The notes under the pieces: model-generated | Seen by the model: the letters and a program-made list of their open reading frames with translations, nothing else | The model's database searches: none | Told to the model about the DNA's origin: nothing | Shown here: piece by piece, positions 52,907 to 60,684 of the stretch | How positions within the stretch are numbered: the first letter of the stretch is position 1 | Layout: each line of letters begins with the position of its first letter | Assembly (NCBI RefSeq): GCF_042659445.1 | Contig: NZ_JBHSSR010000001.1 | Length of the DNA stretch: 64,000 nucleotides | Reading direction: 5' to 3' (one strand) | Source: Macrococcoides epidermidis | Lineage (GTDB): Bacteria > Bacillota > Bacilli > Staphylococcales > Staphylococcaceae | Made by a program: the position numbers and the translations under genes

Positions 52907-53930
52907 AAACAAATTAAAATTATATGAAGATGATTTTTTAATCCGCTTAAGTGAGATGACGCAAAACGGCTTTACACAATATGAAGCAATTAAGTTTTTA
53001 TTTTCTCAATATGATGAAGTAAAATCTTCAGATAAGAAATTGGTATTATCTGCACTTGAACAAGGCAAAACTTTATCGGATTGTCTGAAGTTATTAAACT
53101 ATAGTAATCATATTGTAATGCAGGTTCATTTCAGTGAGTCATTTGGAAATGTTAACGAAACGTTAAAACATTGCTATGCTTATAATCTTTCAAAACGGAA
53201 ACTGAAACAGCAGTTTATAAAGACGATTCAATATCCGTTAGTACTTATCATTATATTTATCGCATTAATCATTACTGTTAATCATACTGTACTCCCACAA
53301 TTTAAAAATATGTATAGTTCAATGGGTGTGACCTTAAGCAAAGAACTCATAATCCTTACAAATATACTATATACACTTCCACAAATAATTATATATACAA
53401 TATTACTTCTCATTTCTCTAATACTTTATTATTTTCTTATTTTTAAAAAATCCAATATTAAAAATCAACTTTATACCATTAAAAAAATTCCGGTTATTAA
53501 TCAACTGTTTCGTTTATTTATAACTTATCGTGTAAGTGCTGAACTTTCATTCTTTTTAAGTAATGGTGTCATGATGAAAAACGTCATCTCAATTTTAGAA
53601 GGTCAAAATAATGATCAAACGTTAAGTTATATTGCAGCTTGCATTAACCAGGAATTGATCAAAGGTGAAGCACTTCCTGATGCAGTTTCTAAATTGCAGT
53701 TATTTGAAAAGTCTATGATTCAATTTATGCAGCATGGAGAGAAGAATTCGAAGTTAGATAGAGAACTCGAATATTATAGTCAGTACGTCTTTAAAAAATT
53801 TGAACTGAGGATTTTCAAATTGATTAAAAGTATCCAGCCAATCATCTTTATTGTTTTAGGATTATTAATTGTCGCAATGTATTTAGTCATTATATTACCG
53901 ATGCTCCAGATGATGGAGGGCATTCAATAG
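52893..53930 (+). CDS. comGB: ComGB, competence pseudopilus membrane platform
   Basis: A 345-residue GspF/PilC-type inner-membrane protein with three to four membrane helices. The two GspF repeats are visible: residues about 15-160 (LIRLSEMTQNGFTQYEAIKFL) and 205-335 (YRVSAELSFFLSNGVMMKNVISIL). It forms the platform on which ComGA drives pseudopilin assembly. The ATG at 52893 overlaps comGA by 14 bases and follows GGAG at suitable spacing; an ATG at 52884 is too close to that site. Confidence 0.92.
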   Translation: MLWNRNKLKLYEDDFLIRLSEMTQNGFTQYEAIKFLFSQYDEVKSSDKKLVLSALEQGKTLSDCLKLLNYSNHIVMQVHFSESFGNVNETLKHCYAYNLSKRKLKQQFIKTIQYPLVLIIIFIALIITVNHTVLPQFKNMYSSMGVTLSKELIILTNILYTLPQIIIYTILLLISLILYYFLIFKKSNIKNQLYTIKKIPVINQLFRLFITYRVSAELSFFLSNGVMMKNVISILEGQNNDQTLSYIAACINQELIKGEALPDAVSKLQLFEKSMIQFMQHGEKNSKLDRELEYYSQYVFKKFELRIFKLIKSIQPIIFIVLGLLIVAMYLVIILPMLQMMEGIQ

Positions 53931-53941
53931 GAGGAATAACA

Positions 53942-54301
53942 ATGTATAAATTTATTAAAACACAAAGTAATCATTTTGTTCGATCTTTTAAAAATCAATT
54001 CAGTAAAAATGATGGATTTACTTTAATAGAAATGCTGCTTGTTTTGCTTGTTATTTCGGTATTAATCATTGTGATTATTCCAAATATCGCAAAACAATCT
54101 GATAATGTTCAGAATACAGGTTGTACAGCACAGGTGAAGATGGTACAAGGACAAATAGAAGCATATAAACTTCAGAATGGAAAGACGCCAACGTCGATTA
54201 ATGAACTTGTACCGGAATTTTTAAAGGAAAATCAGGTGAAATGTAAAAATGGTGATCCAATCAATATTGAAAATGGAGAAGCGGTGGCACAAAAACAATA
54301 A
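53942..54301 (+). CDS. comGC: ComGC, major competence pseudopilin
   Basis: A 119-residue prepilin. The ComC cleavage site is DG|FTLIEM with glutamate at +5, followed by a hydrophobic helix (LLVLLVISVLIIVIIP) and a soluble domain with two cysteines (GCTAQ and KCKNG). It forms the filament that brings DNA to ComEA. The leader is 25 residues, longer than the usual 6-15, but the ATG has an AGGAGG site seven bases upstream, so it is probably real. comGD overlaps its 3' end. Confidence 0.93.
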   Translation: MYKFIKTQSNHFVRSFKNQFSKNDGFTLIEMLLVLLVISVLIIVIIPNIAKQSDNVQNTGCTAQVKMVQGQIEAYKLQNGKTPTSINELVPEFLKENQVKCKNGDPINIENGEAVAQKQ

Positions 54302-54719
54302 TGGATTTAGTTATATTGAATCATTACTTGTATTGTTAATCATCGTTATCATCATTATCATCGTTCCAGTCACAAAAATTGATGAAAATGAAGTGCTAGA
54401 TGAAGAAATTAACGATGAAATTATTTCTTTACTAAATTATTATCAAACGAAATCTTATGAAACAGGTGAAGTTATAGTTGTATCGTTCCCACCAAGGAAC
54501 GATACAATCTATATTCAATCAAAAGTTTTAGGGATTAATAGTAAATATATAATTAATCAAGGTGAAATATATGAAGGAAATAGTTTAGCAAATAGTGAAA
54601 TCATTTTTAAGAATAATGGAGTTAGAACAGGTGGAACGATTAAATATTATATTGGTGATACACTTTATCAAATCGTTGTACAGATACACAGAGGAAGAAT
54701 ACGAATTGAAAAAGTATGA
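54273..54719 (+). CDS. comGD: ComGD, minor pseudopilin
   Basis: A 148-residue minor pseudopilin with the cleavage region NNNG|FSYIESLLVLL, glutamate at +5 and a strong hydrophobic helix (residues 17-35). The end (VVQIHRGRIRIEKV) closely resembles staphylococcal ComGD. The frame is open to 54249; the ATG at 54273 gives a sensible ten-residue leader and overlaps comGC by 29 bases. It has no strong ribosome-binding site, which suggests coupling to comGC translation. Confidence 0.88.
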   Translation: MEKRWHKNNNGFSYIESLLVLLIIVIIIIIVPVTKIDENEVLDEEINDEIISLLNYYQTKSYETGEVIVVSFPPRNDTIYIQSKVLGINSKYIINQGEIYEGNSLANSEIIFKNNGVRTGGTIKYYIGDTLYQIVVQIHRGRIRIEKV

Positions 54720-54951
54720 TGGATTTATGCTGATTGATAGCTTGCTTTCTTTTTCAGTAGTCGCTTTAATTACTTTATCTTTGTTGCCAATGTATTTCAC
54801 ATTATCTCATACATATGAGCAAAAGAAAAAATCGTTGGAAATGTATCGAATAGCATATGTAGAAATAGTCATCAATGAAAGAGGTGGTTTCATTGAAGGT
54901 GACCAGATCTGTTATAAGAAAGATAAAGTATACTGCATTAAGAAAAAGTAA
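54706..54951 (+). CDS. comGE: ComGE, minor pseudopilin
   Basis: An 81-residue minor pseudopilin. The leader MKKYDG is followed by FMLIDSLLSFSVVALITLSLLP, with aspartate instead of glutamate at +5, then a short polar domain. The start is a TTG 11 bases after GAGG, inside the end of comGD (14-base overlap). Upstream in-frame ATG codons would add a long stretch that reads as comGD in another frame. Assignment rests on position, size and the prepilin-like N-terminus. Confidence 0.8.
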   Translation: MKKYDGFMLIDSLLSFSVVALITLSLLPMYFTLSHTYEQKKKSLEMYRIAYVEIVINERGGFIEGDQICYKKDKVYCIKKK

Positions 54952-55345
54952 TGGTTTTACGATGATCGAAATGATGATAAATTTATCAATTATAATAATG
55001 ATTATGAGTTTGTTACCGCTTATTTATATGAACATTTATCAATTAAGTGGAAAAAGCACAGATCATTTTGATGTTAATAATGCTATGTTCCAAAGAGATC
55101 TCTATGACGAATTAAATAATGCTGACTATGTTGAAATCGTAAATAATCAGCTTTGGATATATACCGGAGATGATATTATACAATATCTATATCATAAACA
55201 TCGCATTATCAGAAAGCTTAATCAAGAGGGATATATTATTATGTTGGAAGGAGTCAAAAATGCATATTTTGAAATACATGATAATGCAGTATACCTATCT
55301 ATTGAACGTTTCAACAAGCATACAGTTACGTATCAAATCATCTGA
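54893..55345 (+). CDS. comGF: ComGF, minor pseudopilin
   Basis: A 150-residue minor pseudopilin. A basic leader of 20 residues ends in KSNG|FTMIEMMINLSIIIMIMSLLP, glutamate at +5 and one hydrophobic helix. The soluble domain carries QLWIYTGDDIIQYLYH, typical of ComGF. It starts at a TTG five bases after GAGGTGG and overlaps comGE by 59 bases. The comGG frame is nested in its 3' end. Confidence 0.86.
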   Translation: MKVTRSVIRKIKYTALRKSNGFTMIEMMINLSIIIMIMSLLPLIYMNIYQLSGKSTDHFDVNNAMFQRDLYDELNNADYVEIVNNQLWIYTGDDIIQYLYHKHRIIRKLNQEGYIIMLEGVKNAYFEIHDNAVYLSIERFNKHTVTYQII

Positions 55346-55502
55346 AGGCTTTATCTTTCCATCTATGCTGATATTGTTAATGCTTACAATATTATTTTTG
55401 AGTTACTTCAGCACAAGATACATGTTAAAATTTAATACATTAGATAATCTTGAGCATTATTATTTTAATGAAATTATTGAAGCTATTTCACAAAAGAAAT
55501 AG
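55260..55502 (+). CDS. comGG: ComGG, minor pseudopilin-like protein
   Basis: An 80-residue protein whose segment SSEGFIFPSMLILLMLTILFL resembles the N-terminus of Bacillus ComGG (GFIYPAVL). A prepilin-type Gly-Phe junction precedes one hydrophobic helix, but glutamate at +5 is missing. The ATG at 55260 follows AAGGAG by six bases and lies 86 bases inside comGF, giving an unusually long 28-residue leader if processed. The operon terminator overlaps its stop. Confidence 0.75.
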   Translation: MHILKYMIMQYTYLLNVSTSIQLRIKSSEGFIFPSMLILLMLTILFLSYFSTRYMLKFNTLDNLEHYYFNEIIEAISQKK

Positions 55503-55511
55503 CTTTTTTTA
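55481..55511 (+). terminator. Terminator of the comG operon
   Basis: AGCTATTTC (55481-55489) pairs with GAAATAGCT (55496-55504), followed by seven T residues. The stem includes the comGG stop codon. Confidence 0.88.
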
Positions 55512-55527
55512 AATAGGGGGATAAATG

Positions 55528-56034
55528 ATGGCAATAGTATTAATTGGTTTTATGGGTGCAGGAAAGACAACTGTTGGAGAATTACTTTCTCGTAAAATGA
55601 ATATACCCTTTATAGATTTAGATAAAGCCATAGTAGAATTAGAGCATTTATCGATTCCTGCAATATTTGAAAAATTTGGAGAAGCCTATTTTCGTAAATT
55701 GGAACACGATGTATTAAAAACATATATAAACAAGAATATTATCATAGCAACTGGAGGAGGTATAATTGAAAATCCGAACAATATAGAAATATTAAAGCAA
55801 AACAATTTAAATATTTGGGTAGATGCGAACATTGATACTGTGTATAATAGAATTGTTGGTGATAATAACCGTCCCAATGCTCAGAATAAATCGTTTGAAG
55901 AAATTAAAAAGTTGTACAACAGTAGAATTTCACGTTATAATGAAATCGCATACATCAAGGTCTATAATGAACATGATGTAACTTTAAGTGTGCAGGAAAT
56001 TCACAATCAAATAATGACGGATGATGAAAATTAG
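55528..56034 (+). CDS. aroK: Shikimate kinase
   Basis: A 168-residue P-loop kinase that phosphorylates shikimate in aromatic amino-acid synthesis. Walker A is GFMGAGKTT (residues 7-15), the shikimate-binding DLDKAIVELE follows, and ATGGGI lies near 75. The LID arginine is in NNRPNAQ. Two adjacent ATG codons exist; the second (55528) is seven bases from AGGGGG and preferred. The gene follows comG, as in Bacillus and Staphylococcus. The glycine aptamer starts inside its stop codon. Confidence 0.93.
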   Translation: MAIVLIGFMGAGKTTVGELLSRKMNIPFIDLDKAIVELEHLSIPAIFEKFGEAYFRKLEHDVLKTYINKNIIIATGGGIIENPNNIEILKQNNLNIWVDANIDTVYNRIVGDNNRPNAQNKSFEEIKKLYNSRISRYNEIAYIKVYNEHDVTLSVQEIHNQIMTDDEN

Positions 56035-56151
56035 AGAGAATGAGTGATCATCGCCGAAGGGGCAAGCTATATAAACTCTCAGGCAAAAGGATAATTTTCG
56101 GACGTAACCTGAAGAAATCAACAGGATAGCATTTGCTATGCTGTTTTTTTA
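56033..56151 (+). ncRNA. Glycine riboswitch (single aptamer) with terminator, gcv operon leader
   Basis: Conserved aptamer parts are GAGAG (56034-56038), GCCGAAGGGGCAA (56053-56065) and CTCTCAGGCAAAAGGA (56076-56091). No second GCCGAAGG/CTCTCAGG set follows, so this is a singlet. A short CCTG/CAGG helix (56108-56111 with 56122-56125) fits a 3' ghost helix. The terminator pairs 56121-56130 with 56135-56144 (one G-G mismatch) and ends in a T run. Glycine should favour read-through into gcvT. TATAAT hexamers inside aroK (55936, 55963) are possible promoters. Confidence 0.93.
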
Positions 56152-56174
56152 ATTATATTTTTAGGAGGATAATC

Positions 56175-57257
56175 ATGACTGAATTAAAGAAAACACCATT
56201 GTATGACAAATACATTGAAGACGGTGCAAAAGTAATTGACTTTTCTGGATGGGGTTTACCTGTTCAATTCTCTAGCATCAAAGAAGAGCACATTGCTGTT
56301 CGTGAAAATGTTGGAATGTTCGATGTAAGTCATATGGGCGAGATCATTGTTGAAGGTGAAAATGCTGTAGAATATCTTCAAAATGTTTTAACGAACGATA
56401 TTTCAAAGGCAACTGACAGAAAAGCACAATATACAATGATCTGTAACGAAAATGGTGGCGTAATCGACGATTTAGTTGCTTACAAACTTGATGAAAACAA
56501 ATATTTATTAGTAGTAAATGCAGGTAATACAGACATCGATTTTGAATGGTTACAACAACATACAATTGATGGTGTAACTGTAACGAACGTATCGAAAGAA
56601 TACGGACAAATTGCGGTTCAAGGTCCTAAAGCATTAGAAATATTAAAGTCACAAGTTAAAGAAGATATTGCATCATTAAAAATGTTTGAATTTATTCAAG
56701 ATGTTGAAATCTTCGGTAAGAACGTTATCTTTAGTCAATCTGGTTATACTGGTGAACACGGCTTTGAAATTTACTGTGCTGCAGAAGACACAGTTGCAAT
56801 TTGGGAAGGTTTATTAGATTTAGGTGTTGTACCTTGTGGTTTAGGTGCGCGTGACACATTACGTTTAGAAGCAGCGTTACCATTACATGGACAAGATTTA
56901 TCTACTGACATTACTCCTTACGAAGCTAAAATGGGCTTCAGCGTAAAATTAGATAAAGGCGATTTTATTGGTCGTGAAGTTCTTGCAAAACAAAAAGAAG
57001 AAGGTTTGGCTCGTAAATCAGCTGGATTAGAAATGTTAGAACGTGGCATCGCACGTACAGATTATGAAGTTCAAGATAAAGATGGCAATAAAATTGGTTA
57101 TGTTACAAGTGGTACCCAATCACCATCTACTGGTCGTTCAATTGCGTTAGCATTGATTAATATCGATCAGACAGAAATTGGTAATGAAGTATTTGTTCAA
57201 GTCCGTAAGAAATTAGTGCCAGCAAAAATTGTGAAAACACCATTCCATAAAAATTAA
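56175..57257 (+). CDS. gcvT: Glycine cleavage system T protein (aminomethyltransferase)
   Basis: A 360-residue T protein that transfers the methylene group from lipoyl-H protein to tetrahydrofolate and releases ammonia. Visible signatures: DFSGWGLPVQFSSIKEEH, MFDVSHMGE, the catalytic-aspartate region NDISKATDRKAQYT, and CGLGARDTLRLEAALPLHG near residue 225. The frame is open to 56133, within the riboswitch terminator; the ATG at 56175 after AGGAGGAT is the start. gcvPA follows by 12 bases. Confidence 0.96.
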   Translation: MTELKKTPLYDKYIEDGAKVIDFSGWGLPVQFSSIKEEHIAVRENVGMFDVSHMGEIIVEGENAVEYLQNVLTNDISKATDRKAQYTMICNENGGVIDDLVAYKLDENKYLLVVNAGNTDIDFEWLQQHTIDGVTVTNVSKEYGQIAVQGPKALEILKSQVKEDIASLKMFEFIQDVEIFGKNVIFSQSGYTGEHGFEIYCAAEDTVAIWEGLLDLGVVPCGLGARDTLRLEAALPLHGQDLSTDITPYEAKMGFSVKLDKGDFIGREVLAKQKEEGLARKSAGLEMLERGIARTDYEVQDKDGNKIGYVTSGTQSPSTGRSIALALINIDQTEIGNEVFVQVRKKLVPAKIVKTPFHKN

Positions 57258-57269
57258 GGGGTTGAAAAA

Positions 57270-58613
57270 ATGAGTCATCGTTATATACCATTAACAGAAA
57301 CTGATAAAAAAGAAATGATGGATACAATCGGTATCAAGTCTATCGACGAATTATTCCAGGACATTCCTGAACGCGTACGTTTTCAAGGGGATTTAAATAT
57401 TAAACCTCGTAAAGCAGAAACACCTTTATTAAAAGAATTATCTGCGCTTGCAAATAAAAACATTACGAGTGACACACACGCATCATTTTTAGGTGCTGGT
57501 GTTTATGATCATTATATACCTACAGTAGTTGATCATGTTATTTCTCGTAGTGAATTCTATACAGCGTATACACCATATCAACCAGAAATCTCTCAAGGGG
57601 AATTACAGGCTATCTTTGAATTCCAGACGATGATTGCTGAACTTACAGGTATGGATTGTGCTAACTCATCTATGTATGATGGTGGAACATCTTTTGCTGA
57701 AGCGGCGATGTTAGCATGTGGACACACTAAAAAGAAAAAAATTATTGTATCTAAAGCAGTTAACGACCAATCACGTGCTGTTTTACAAACTTATGCGACG
57801 GGTCAACATTTAGAAGTTGTTGAAATTGATGTTAAAGATACTGTGACAGATTTAGATGCTTTAAAAGCAGCAATCGATGAAGATACTGCTTGTGTTATGG
57901 TTCAATACCCAAACTTCTTTGGTAGTATTGAAGATTTAGAAACGATTAAATCATACACAGAAGGTACAAAAGCATTATTCGTAGTATCAAGTAACCCTAT
58001 GAGCTTAGGATTGTTAACACCACCTGGTGAATTTGGTGCTGACATTGTAGTTGGGGATGCACAAGTATTTGGTATCCCAGCTCAACTTGGTGGACCACAC
58101 TGTGGATATTTCGCAGCAACAAACAAATTAATGCGAAAAATGCCTGGACGTCTTGTTGGTCAAACTCAGGACGACGAAGGTAACCGTGGTTTCGTACTAA
58201 CTTTACAGGCACGTGAACAACATATTCGTCGTGATAAAGCGACTTCAAATATTTGTTCGAACCAAGCTTTAAATGCATTGGCTGCATCTGTTGCAATGAG
58301 CGCATTAGGTAAGAATGGTGTTTATGAAATGGCAAACCAGAACTTACAAAAAGCTAATTATATGAAAGAAAAAATGATTGAAGAAGGTTTCACAGTATTA
58401 GCTGGTACAACTTTCAATGAATTCGTAGTTAAATTTAACGCACCAATTTCTGAAATCAATGAAAAATTATTAGAAGATGGATTTATTGGTGGTTATGATC
58501 TTGGTCAAGTGGATAGCAAGTATGAAAATCATATGTTAATCGCTGTTACCGAGTTACGAACGAAAGAAGAGATCGATACATTTATCGCGAAAGTAGGTGT
58601 GTTCAATGCTTAA
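57270..58613 (+). CDS. gcvPA: Glycine decarboxylase subunit 1 (P protein, N-terminal part)
   Basis: A 447-residue fold-type I PLP-like protein, the non-PLP-binding half of the two-subunit glycine decarboxylase. Recognisable stretches are FLGAGVYDHYIPTVVDH near 70, AYTPYQPEISQGELQ and SSMYDGGTSFAEAA. It forms the decarboxylase with GcvPB, giving CO2 and aminomethyl-lipoyl-H. A GGGG site precedes the ATG. gcvPB overlaps the last eight bases. The lipoyl H protein gene is not in this window. Confidence 0.96.
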   Translation: MSHRYIPLTETDKKEMMDTIGIKSIDELFQDIPERVRFQGDLNIKPRKAETPLLKELSALANKNITSDTHASFLGAGVYDHYIPTVVDHVISRSEFYTAYTPYQPEISQGELQAIFEFQTMIAELTGMDCANSSMYDGGTSFAEAAMLACGHTKKKKIIVSKAVNDQSRAVLQTYATGQHLEVVEIDVKDTVTDLDALKAAIDEDTACVMVQYPNFFGSIEDLETIKSYTEGTKALFVVSSNPMSLGLLTPPGEFGADIVVGDAQVFGIPAQLGGPHCGYFAATNKLMRKMPGRLVGQTQDDEGNRGFVLTLQAREQHIRRDKATSNICSNQALNALAASVAMSALGKNGVYEMANQNLQKANYMKEKMIEEGFTVLAGTTFNEFVVKFNAPISEINEKLLEDGFIGGYDLGQVDSKYENHMLIAVTELRTKEEIDTFIAKVGVFNA

Positions 58614-60075
58614 AGGAAGCTCTCCATTAATTTTTGAACGTTCAAAAGAAAATCGTTTCAGTTATTCATTACCTGAATTAGAAGTTGAAAATAAAAAAGT
58701 TGAAGATATTTTAGATAGCAAGTTCATTCGTAAAGAACGTGCGATGTTACCAGAAATCGCTGAATTAGATTTAATGCGTCATTACACTGAATTATCTAAT
58801 AAAAACCACGGTGTTGACTCTGGATTCTATCCACTTGGTTCTTGTACGATGAAATACAATCCAAAAATCAACGAAAAAGTTGCTCGTATGGCTGGATTTG
58901 CAGCAGCGCATCCATTACAAGATGAAAAAACGATTCAAGGTTCGTTAGAAGTGATTTATGATTTACAAGAACACTTAAAAGAAATTACTGGTATGGATGA
59001 AGTTACACTTCAACCTGCAGCAGGTGCACATGGTGAGTGGACTGCATTAATGATGATTCGTGCGTTCCACGAAGCGAATGGAGACCACAACCGTACAAAA
59101 GTAATCGTACCAGACTCAGCACATGGTACTAACCCGGCATCAGCAACAGTTGCTGGTTTTGAAACAGTTACAGTAAAATCAAACGAATTTGGATTAGTTG
59201 ATATTGAAGATTTAAAACGTGTAGTTGGACCAGATACAGCTGCGATCATGTTAACAAACCCAAATACATTAGGTTTATTTGAAGAAGATATTTTAGAAAT
59301 TCGTGAAATCGTTCATGCTGCCGGTGGTAAATTATACTATGATGGTGCAAACTTAAATGCAATCATGAGTAAAGTACGTCCTGGAGATATGGGATTTGAC
59401 GCAGTTCACTTAAACTTACACAAAACATTCACTGGACCACACGGTGGTGGTGGACCAGGATCTGGACCAGTTGGTGTGAAAGCTGATTTAGTACCATTCT
59501 TACCAAAACCACATATTATTAAGACTGAAGATGGATTTAAATTTGATTATGATCGTGAACAATCTATCGGACGTGTTAAGCCATTCTACGGTAACTTTGG
59601 TATTTACTTACGTGCATACACGTATATCCGTACAATGGGACCAGATGGCTTAAAAGAAGCATCTGAAGTGGCTGTATTAAATGCGAACTACATGATGAGA
59701 AGATTACAAGACTATTTCGTATTACCATACGATCGTCATTGTAAGCATGAATTTGTAATCAGTGGTTCTAAACAGAAGAAACTTGGTGTGAGAACGTTAG
59801 ATATGGCAAAACGTCTGTTAGACTTTAACTTCCATCCGCCAACAATCTATTTCCCATTAAACGTTGAGGAATGTATGATGATTGAACCTACTGAAACTGA
59901 ATCTAAAGAAACATTGGATTCATTCTGTGATACGATGATTCAAATCGCTAAAGAAGCAGAAGAAAATCCAGATATCGTATTAGAAGCACCACATGATACT
60001 GTTATCGGCCGTCTTGATGAAACAATGGCAGCACGTAAACCAGTATTAAAATATTCAGGAACGATTGAAAAGTAA
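58606..60075 (+). CDS. gcvPB: Glycine decarboxylase subunit 2 (P protein, PLP-binding part)
   Basis: A 489-residue PLP enzyme. The PLP lysine lies in HLNLHKTFTGPHGGGGPGSG near residue 272. DSAHGTNPASA and the FYPLGSCTMKYNP stretch are typical. It decarboxylates glycine with GcvPA. An in-frame GTG at 58597 exists, but the ATG at 58606, eight bases inside gcvPA, gives the family start MLKGSSPLIFE. The last gene of the glycine-controlled operon. Confidence 0.96.
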   Translation: MLKGSSPLIFERSKENRFSYSLPELEVENKKVEDILDSKFIRKERAMLPEIAELDLMRHYTELSNKNHGVDSGFYPLGSCTMKYNPKINEKVARMAGFAAAHPLQDEKTIQGSLEVIYDLQEHLKEITGMDEVTLQPAAGAHGEWTALMMIRAFHEANGDHNRTKVIVPDSAHGTNPASATVAGFETVTVKSNEFGLVDIEDLKRVVGPDTAAIMLTNPNTLGLFEEDILEIREIVHAAGGKLYYDGANLNAIMSKVRPGDMGFDAVHLNLHKTFTGPHGGGGPGSGPVGVKADLVPFLPKPHIIKTEDGFKFDYDREQSIGRVKPFYGNFGIYLRAYTYIRTMGPDGLKEASEVAVLNANYMMRRLQDYFVLPYDRHCKHEFVISGSKQKKLGVRTLDMAKRLLDFNFHPPTIYFPLNVEECMMIEPTETESKETLDSFCDTMIQIAKEAEENPDIVLEAPHDTVIGRLDETMAARKPVLKYSGTIEK

Positions 60076-60092
60076 TATAGAGTTTTAAGTTT

Positions 60093-60130
60093 AAGCAAAG
60101 CATGAATTCTTTCGTGCTTTGCTTATTTAT
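60093..60130 (+). terminator. Terminator of the gcv operon
   Basis: A 14-bp stem (60093-60106 with 60111-60124, core AAGCAAAGCA/TGCTTTGCTT) with a TTCT loop and a weak T-rich tail. Confidence 0.8.
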
Positions 60131-60140
60131 ATTAAAAATA

Positions 60141-60165
60141 AAAAAACGAGACAAATTTGTCTCGT
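60141..60165 (-). terminator. Terminator of the rhodanese gene
   Basis: A 20-bp perfect palindrome (ACGAGACAAA/TTTGTCTCGT, 60146-60165). On the minus strand it is followed by a run of T residues. Confidence 0.85.
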
Positions 60166-60179
60166 CAAGAATTATAAAA

Positions 60180-60563
60180 TTATTTTTTCACTTTTAAATC
60201 ATATTTCCAGTCTTTATAGCCATTTTTCAGCATATAAAGATTATTGTAGCCGTGTTTTTTCAGCATGCGCGCTGCACGATAACTTGAGATACCATTTGCA
60301 TCTACGAAGTAGATTGGTTGATCTTTACGTAACCCAAGCATTCTCGTTCTGAATATTGTCATAGGAATGTTTCTTGCACCGTTAATATGTCCGTAATCAT
60401 AATCTGCTTTTTCACGTAAATCGATGACCTGCGCTTTTCTTAAACCGCTTTTAAAGTCATCTTGACTTAATTCAGTAACAGCTTTACGATTGATAGAGTA
60501 ATTAATTAGAATGTAAACTAACAAAGCAAGAAGTACGATTCCTAAAATATACCACATCGTCAT
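60180..60563 (-). CDS. Membrane-anchored rhodanese-like protein, probably inactive
   Basis: A 127-residue protein with one N-terminal membrane helix (residues 3-22) and a single rhodanese fold (KAQVIDLREKADYDYGHINGARNIPM, near 48-73). The active-site loop that usually starts with cysteine reads VDANGISSYRAA, so aspartate stands at the expected cysteine position and the protein has no cysteine. It resembles YqhL of Bacillus by position before lipM. Sulfurtransferase activity is therefore unlikely. AGGAGG precedes the minus-strand ATG. Confidence 0.85.
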   Translation of the reverse strand: MTMWYILGIVLLALLVYILINYSINRKAVTELSQDDFKSGLRKAQVIDLREKADYDYGHINGARNIPMTIFRTRMLGLRKDQPIYFVDANGISSYRAARMLKKHGYNNLYMLKNGYKDWKYDLKVKK

Positions 60564-60684
60564 TTTAGTAGTCCTCCTTTTATAATCATAGATTTATTAT
60601 AGTAATAAAATCATATGATTTCAAAGTTATTTTACTTTTATTTTATTTTTATTTTGTGTGATTACGTTGGGGAGTTTGATTGAG

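Noticed and set aside
60119..60352. Plus-strand open frame of 77 codons after gcvPB
   Set aside because: It covers two terminators and lies antisense to the rhodanese gene, which has a recognisable fold.
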